Shown here: piece after piece, positions 60,190 to 64,000 of the stretch
Position numbering within the stretch: position 1 is the first letter of the stretch
Layout of the letters: each line of letters starts with the position of its first letter
Assembly (NCBI RefSeq): GCF_051020955.1
Contig: NW_027476188.1
Span: forward strand, 186,001-250,000
Direction of reading: 5' to 3'
DNA from: Megalopta genalis
Taxonomy: Eukaryota > Arthropoda > Insecta > Hymenoptera > Halictidae
Length of the DNA stretch: 64,000 nt
Notes under the pieces: model-generated
What the model saw: the letters and a program-made list of their open reading frames with translations, nothing else
The model's database searches: none
What the model was told of the DNA's origin: nothing
Translations under genes and position numbers: made by a program

Positions 60190-60585
60190 GCAATATTTAC
60201 ATCCTTGTTTGAGCATTAATTTCTATTCAGATTTATCATATTTGTGATGTCTTTATTCATATTTACATGGTGATTTCTATTCACATTTATTCATATTTGT
60301 GATATTTATATTCACACTTACATATTAATTAATATTCACGTTTATTCATATTTGTGATATTTATGTTCATATTTACATATTAATTAATATTCACGTTTAT
60401 TCATATTTGTGATATTTATGTTCATATTTACATATTAATTAATATTCACGTTTATTCATATTTGTGATATTTATATTCATATTTACATATTAAATCCGAT
60501 TCGCATTTGTTCATATTTGTGATATTTATATACATATTTACATATTTAATTCCTATTCATATTTATTCATATTTGCAATATGTGC
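60190..60585. repeat. 55-bp tandem repeat, six to seven units
   Basis: Units containing gttcatatttacatattaat and cacgtttattcatatttgtg repeat with a 55-bp period (for example 60365 to 60420). The three central copies are nearly identical. No frame persists. Confidence 0.8.
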
Positions 60586-63389
60586 TTCAAGCAAGAAGTT
60601 CATTCGAATTTCACGAAGAAATATTTTAGTAATTTCAATAATCGTCCCCCATTTTCCGAATTTAATTTCTGACAAAAAGTCAGTCTAATGAAAACATTGA
60701 TTGAATGGAAAGAAATACATTTTACAACATTATCAGTGAAACAGTGAAACTATTTCATTTAAACAAGAATGAATAAATAATTGTTTCATTAGACGTCTCA
60801 TTAACAACCACAACTATTCAATTCTCCAATGTGAAAGTTTTCCATTAAGTTGAAATTGTAACAAACATTTTTATTATTCTCACTCATCCAATTTTAACAC
60901 GTTGTTGATTGTGGGTTGAAGATAGAATTTCAATTCCATTTTCGACGACACCCGGAACAAATGAAATAAAACGAACGAGTACGTGCGGTAAAAATAAATG
61001 TTCAGCAAACCTTGTCGCGTACAATATAATGACCGTTTCCTAATTTATTTAAATTAATTGCAAAACTTCACTCGTGCACAGGTCTGTCTCAATGTATTCT
61101 TTCGCTTCTGACGGTTTTCGATTTCTCAAATGTCTTCTTAATTCCGTAAAATTCTTAGTTTCTTAATAAAAATTAAATTAGAATATTTCAGACACTCGTA
61201 AAGAGAAAGCTAAGTGCAGTCTTCCGACAAAAAGAATAACGAAGCAAAACGATTCGGATAAGTAGAGAAAGTCCAAGTGTATTGTTGCTGTCAAGTGGCC
61301 AGGATTTATGGCAGGGGCCATGTGCTTGGGTATCCCGACGGTATGGGTCTGTCTTTGGCCGTTCCGGGGCACGTGCGACCCCGTCATAACGTCTCCTGGT
61401 CCTTGATTACGGTCCAGTCAATTACGGTTGGGTCTCGCACTGTTTGGGCACGTAGGCCCATCAGCGCGGGATGTTTAGCAGGTGTTAGTTTGCCATTCTC
61501 GCTGCTAACTCCCGGCCCACCGCTTTGGGGCAATCTCAATGGATCTGTGATTGCAGTGATTGGACCGTAATTCCTTGCCGCCCACCCTAGGTCAAGAAGA
61601 GTAGGGAGGACCGAGGTAATATTAGGGATGACCCCGTTCCTCTAACGAGAGACATTCGTGAGACCACAAGGGACTCACTGGACACGAAACCACAAGGGAC
61701 TCGGGAGATACACGAGAGTCAGGAGAGACCACAAGAGACTCTAGAGACATCGTGAGAGATACGCGAGACCATAAGGGACTCACGAGATACCTAAGAGACT
61801 TAGTAATCGGACGGCACACCACGTACAAAATTCTACAGAGCTCGAAGCTCACAAGGAGCACCAACGAGCATTTTAACATGTATTGTACTTAAATCTCGGG
61901 GAACTTGTTAGCAAAGGATCAAAACGTTCCGCTCATGCCTTTGATATTTTCGCGCGTTTACCCGCGGTTAATGCGGGAACATTCAAAATCAGGTTAAGAT
62001 ACACGATCTATTAAGAGCTGAAATTTAATATTTGCTTTACTTTCGTTTTTGTTTTTTTTTCTTTTTTTACTGAAAGTAACTTCACTGTGCCGCTAAAAAG
62101 AAGCGAATCGACGTCGAATTCGCAGTTCTGCTCGCCCAGAAATGTGTAACCGAACTTTCCGATGGAAAAAATTACACCGCCGTGGTTGCAACGTTTTCAG
62201 AGAAAATATCTTGGACGCGAATTTTCTTTTCTATTGTGAGCAAATTCTCGCCAGCCTCTAATCCGGGTTTTCATCGACTAGATATTTCGCTGGTAAAAAT
62301 TAGGCAGCGATAAAAAGAAGTCTGCTTAATTAGTACATTTACTATCCAAGTAAATTCAAGGTGCATTATAATTACAGATTAACTGACTGCAGTTTTTCGT
62401 GCATTTATTATAAAAGTTAATAGCTACAATTTAAAATAGTACGACAATTAATGGGATTATAAAATATAAAATATAATTGAATATTTTAATGTACTTTAAA
62501 TACGCCTTAATTTGTTGAAATTATTAAAAATATATATATATATATATACATGAAAAGTCCATAAGCGGTTCTTATTACTTACAATAGATGCAACAAATTT
62601 TTATTTTGTATAAAGTAAGTTTCCTTTCTTTACGAATTTATTTATAGGTTCCTGTGTCTTTCTAAATTTCTAGTATGCTTCTGAAAAAATTTATTTACGT
62701 CCTTCAAATGACGTCGAAGATGACAGAACTTTCATATAACGTTCAATAGTTGCGTTTTCTTATTTCAATAAAATTGGATTTACAACACAAATGAGACACC
62801 GTGCAATACTTCACGATAGCAGCAAGAAGGACTGTAGCTTAATAAGCCCCATTAATAATACGGCCACAGGGAATGGTGCAATGCGTATTTGGATTCATTC
62901 GGAGTCCGAAAAAGCTGCTGAAGTAAATGGTGTAGGAATGAATAATTTCTTCGAGAAACATATGGCACGTCTTTCCATCTTCACGTCGGCGACTTGCGAA
63001 TGCTAATTAAGCGGATAAGAGTTTTTCCTCCAACAACAGATTTATTGGAAACGTGAAAATAACTTCCCCAGTCATTCGTTACAGTGGATGTTCGGACACT
63101 TTTTAATACGGAGAAAATGTAATGACATTGAATCGTGAAGAGGCTCAATTTAGCAGACAATCGCCGAAACAATATTTACATAAATTAAAATTGGTTGAAA
63201 TGGTAAAGAGAAATTTAAAACAGAAACCATACTTTTTAACTTTTTTATTTGAGTGATTAAATTATGTATAACATGTCATAAAAGGAATACAATTGTTATT
63301 TCAATCTATTGTTCAACTCTATAAAGAAATAATTATACCGTACGAAGACATAATTGCGTAATTATGAAGAAATAATTGCGCATGAGGTA
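60586..63389. other. Unassigned DNA with short repeats
   Basis: A GC-richer block at 61265-61625 has an open frame of no recognised family. Short repeats of gagaccacaagggactc type occupy about 61650-61800. A TA dinucleotide run lies at about 62528-62548. No supported gene. Confidence 0.45.
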
Positions 63390-63655
63390 CAGTAAATTCT
63401 CCCCAATTGTCCCTCAGCTTCGAAATGAAAATGGACAATTTAGGAAGATGAGATACGATTATTCGAGCCTCGTGGCTCGTTTTTATAGTAAACAATTGTA
63501 AAAACAAGCCACAAGATCATTTATTAATCGTGTTTAATAATCGTAATAATCGAAATTAATAATCGTAATAATTATCGTATTTAATAATCATATCTCCTCT
63601 CCCAAATTGCCCATTTTTGTGCACAATCTGAGCGTCAATTAGGTAGAATTTACTA
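63390..63655. mobile_element. MITE, near-complete reference copy
   Basis: The left end is TA|cagtaaattctccccaattg, then aaatggacaatttaggaaga and attcgagcctcgtggctcg. The right end is the inverse, ctcctctcccaaattgccca, ctgagcgtcaattagg and gaatttacta. The inner part is AT-rich with aataatcgtaataat repeats. It defines the family seen at 2201, 5969, 7757, 13682, 18175 and 48400. The TIR and TA site suggest mobilisation by a Tc1/mariner transposase, not found in this window. Confidence 0.75.
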
Positions 63656-63684
63656 CAGTTTCGACTAATAAATGTACCATCCTA

Positions 63685-64000
63685 TATTCCACGGTCGGCT
63701 GGAGGTGGAAATTTCCACGGTGGCCTGTATCCTCGGAGCGAGGGTGGTGCGAGAAGGGGCTGGGCGAAGGGGACGAAGAAGGAGGACGCGAAAAGCGATG
63801 GTCACCTCAGTCACCTCAAAGAAGAGGCGAGTCGTCACCCCCCACTCCCAACAGGAGAGGACCTCTTCTATTGGCGGGCGGCGGGCACTAAGTCTAGCAA
63901 GAGCTGGTTCACCCGCCGCCCGCCTACCCTCAGCTGCTCGGGGGCTCGAGGCGTGGGCGCACACGCAGCCCCCGAGCTAGTCGGTCCCGCTCAAGACCTC
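63685..64000 (-). mobile_element. R1-like LINE 3' end, cut by window edge
   Basis: The minus-strand frame ends with segments like RAAEGRRAAGEPALARL and RRPPIEEVLSCWEW, matching the tail of the ORF2 fragment at 36130-36666 (RAAENRRAAGVPDLW). DNA phrases also match: ggcgggcggcgggca and cacccgccgcccgcct. The element continues beyond the window to the right. Confidence 0.7.

Overview
The window looks like nuclear DNA of an insect, most likely a hymenopteran (bee or ant). It is AT-rich, dense in decayed transposons and minisatellites, has very few coding exons, and carries a mariner whose ends begin TTGGGTTGG. The identification rests on general appearance and familiar repeat families, not on any search. 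No rRNA, tRNA or CRISPR array was seen.

Layout. (1) 0-16 kb is a diverged tandem duplication of about 9-11.5 kb. Blocks 1-606 and 619-5050 recur at 9109-9679 and 12087-16055. Each copy holds a 15-bp minisatellite, a minus-strand exon of an arylalkylamine N-acetyltransferase-like (GNAT) gene (1227-2097 and 12682-13546) and a TIR element. The coding exons differ much more than the non-coding DNA just upstream of them. (2) 16-24.1 kb holds a CpG-rich promoter-like stretch and the first coding exon of a probable N-myristoylated protein (17472-17494). A phase-compatible second exon lies at 24028-24104, so much of the rest may be intron or intergenic DNA of that gene. A broken Tigger/pogo transposase lies between them at 20736-21605. 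(3) 24-34 kb is low-complexity DNA, with a 30-bp minisatellite that stays open as a 203-residue decapeptide-repeat frame (29246-29857). (4) 34-44.3 kb is a nest of mobile and satellite DNA: a 5'-truncated R1-like LINE with a 17-bp target duplication, a decayed Ty3/gypsy element that breaks off at the reverse transcriptase YMDD codons, and three adjoining minisatellite arrays, two of which flip strand halfway. (5) 44-64 kb is mostly unassigned, with an internally deleted mariner, a 0.54-kb hairpin, MITEs and a second R1-like LINE end at the right edge.

Most interesting content. Three copies of an element of about 216 bp (34389-34603 minus, 39570-39784 plus, 50596-50812 plus) have TG...CA ends, and two have perfect 6-bp target duplications. 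Each has a TATA-like box followed about 30-35 nt later by a complete type III hammerhead ribozyme fold. Stem I, the CUGAUGA and GAAA core, stem II and a short stem III can be read directly, and the two hairpin loops are complementary over 11 nt. Two copies keep every core residue; the third has lost the NUH cleavage triplet. These look like LTR-type or retrozyme-like insertions that carry self-cleaving RNA.

No multi-gene pathway can be reconstructed here. The only host genes with real support are the duplicated acetyltransferase and the 5' exons at 17.5 and 24.0 kb.
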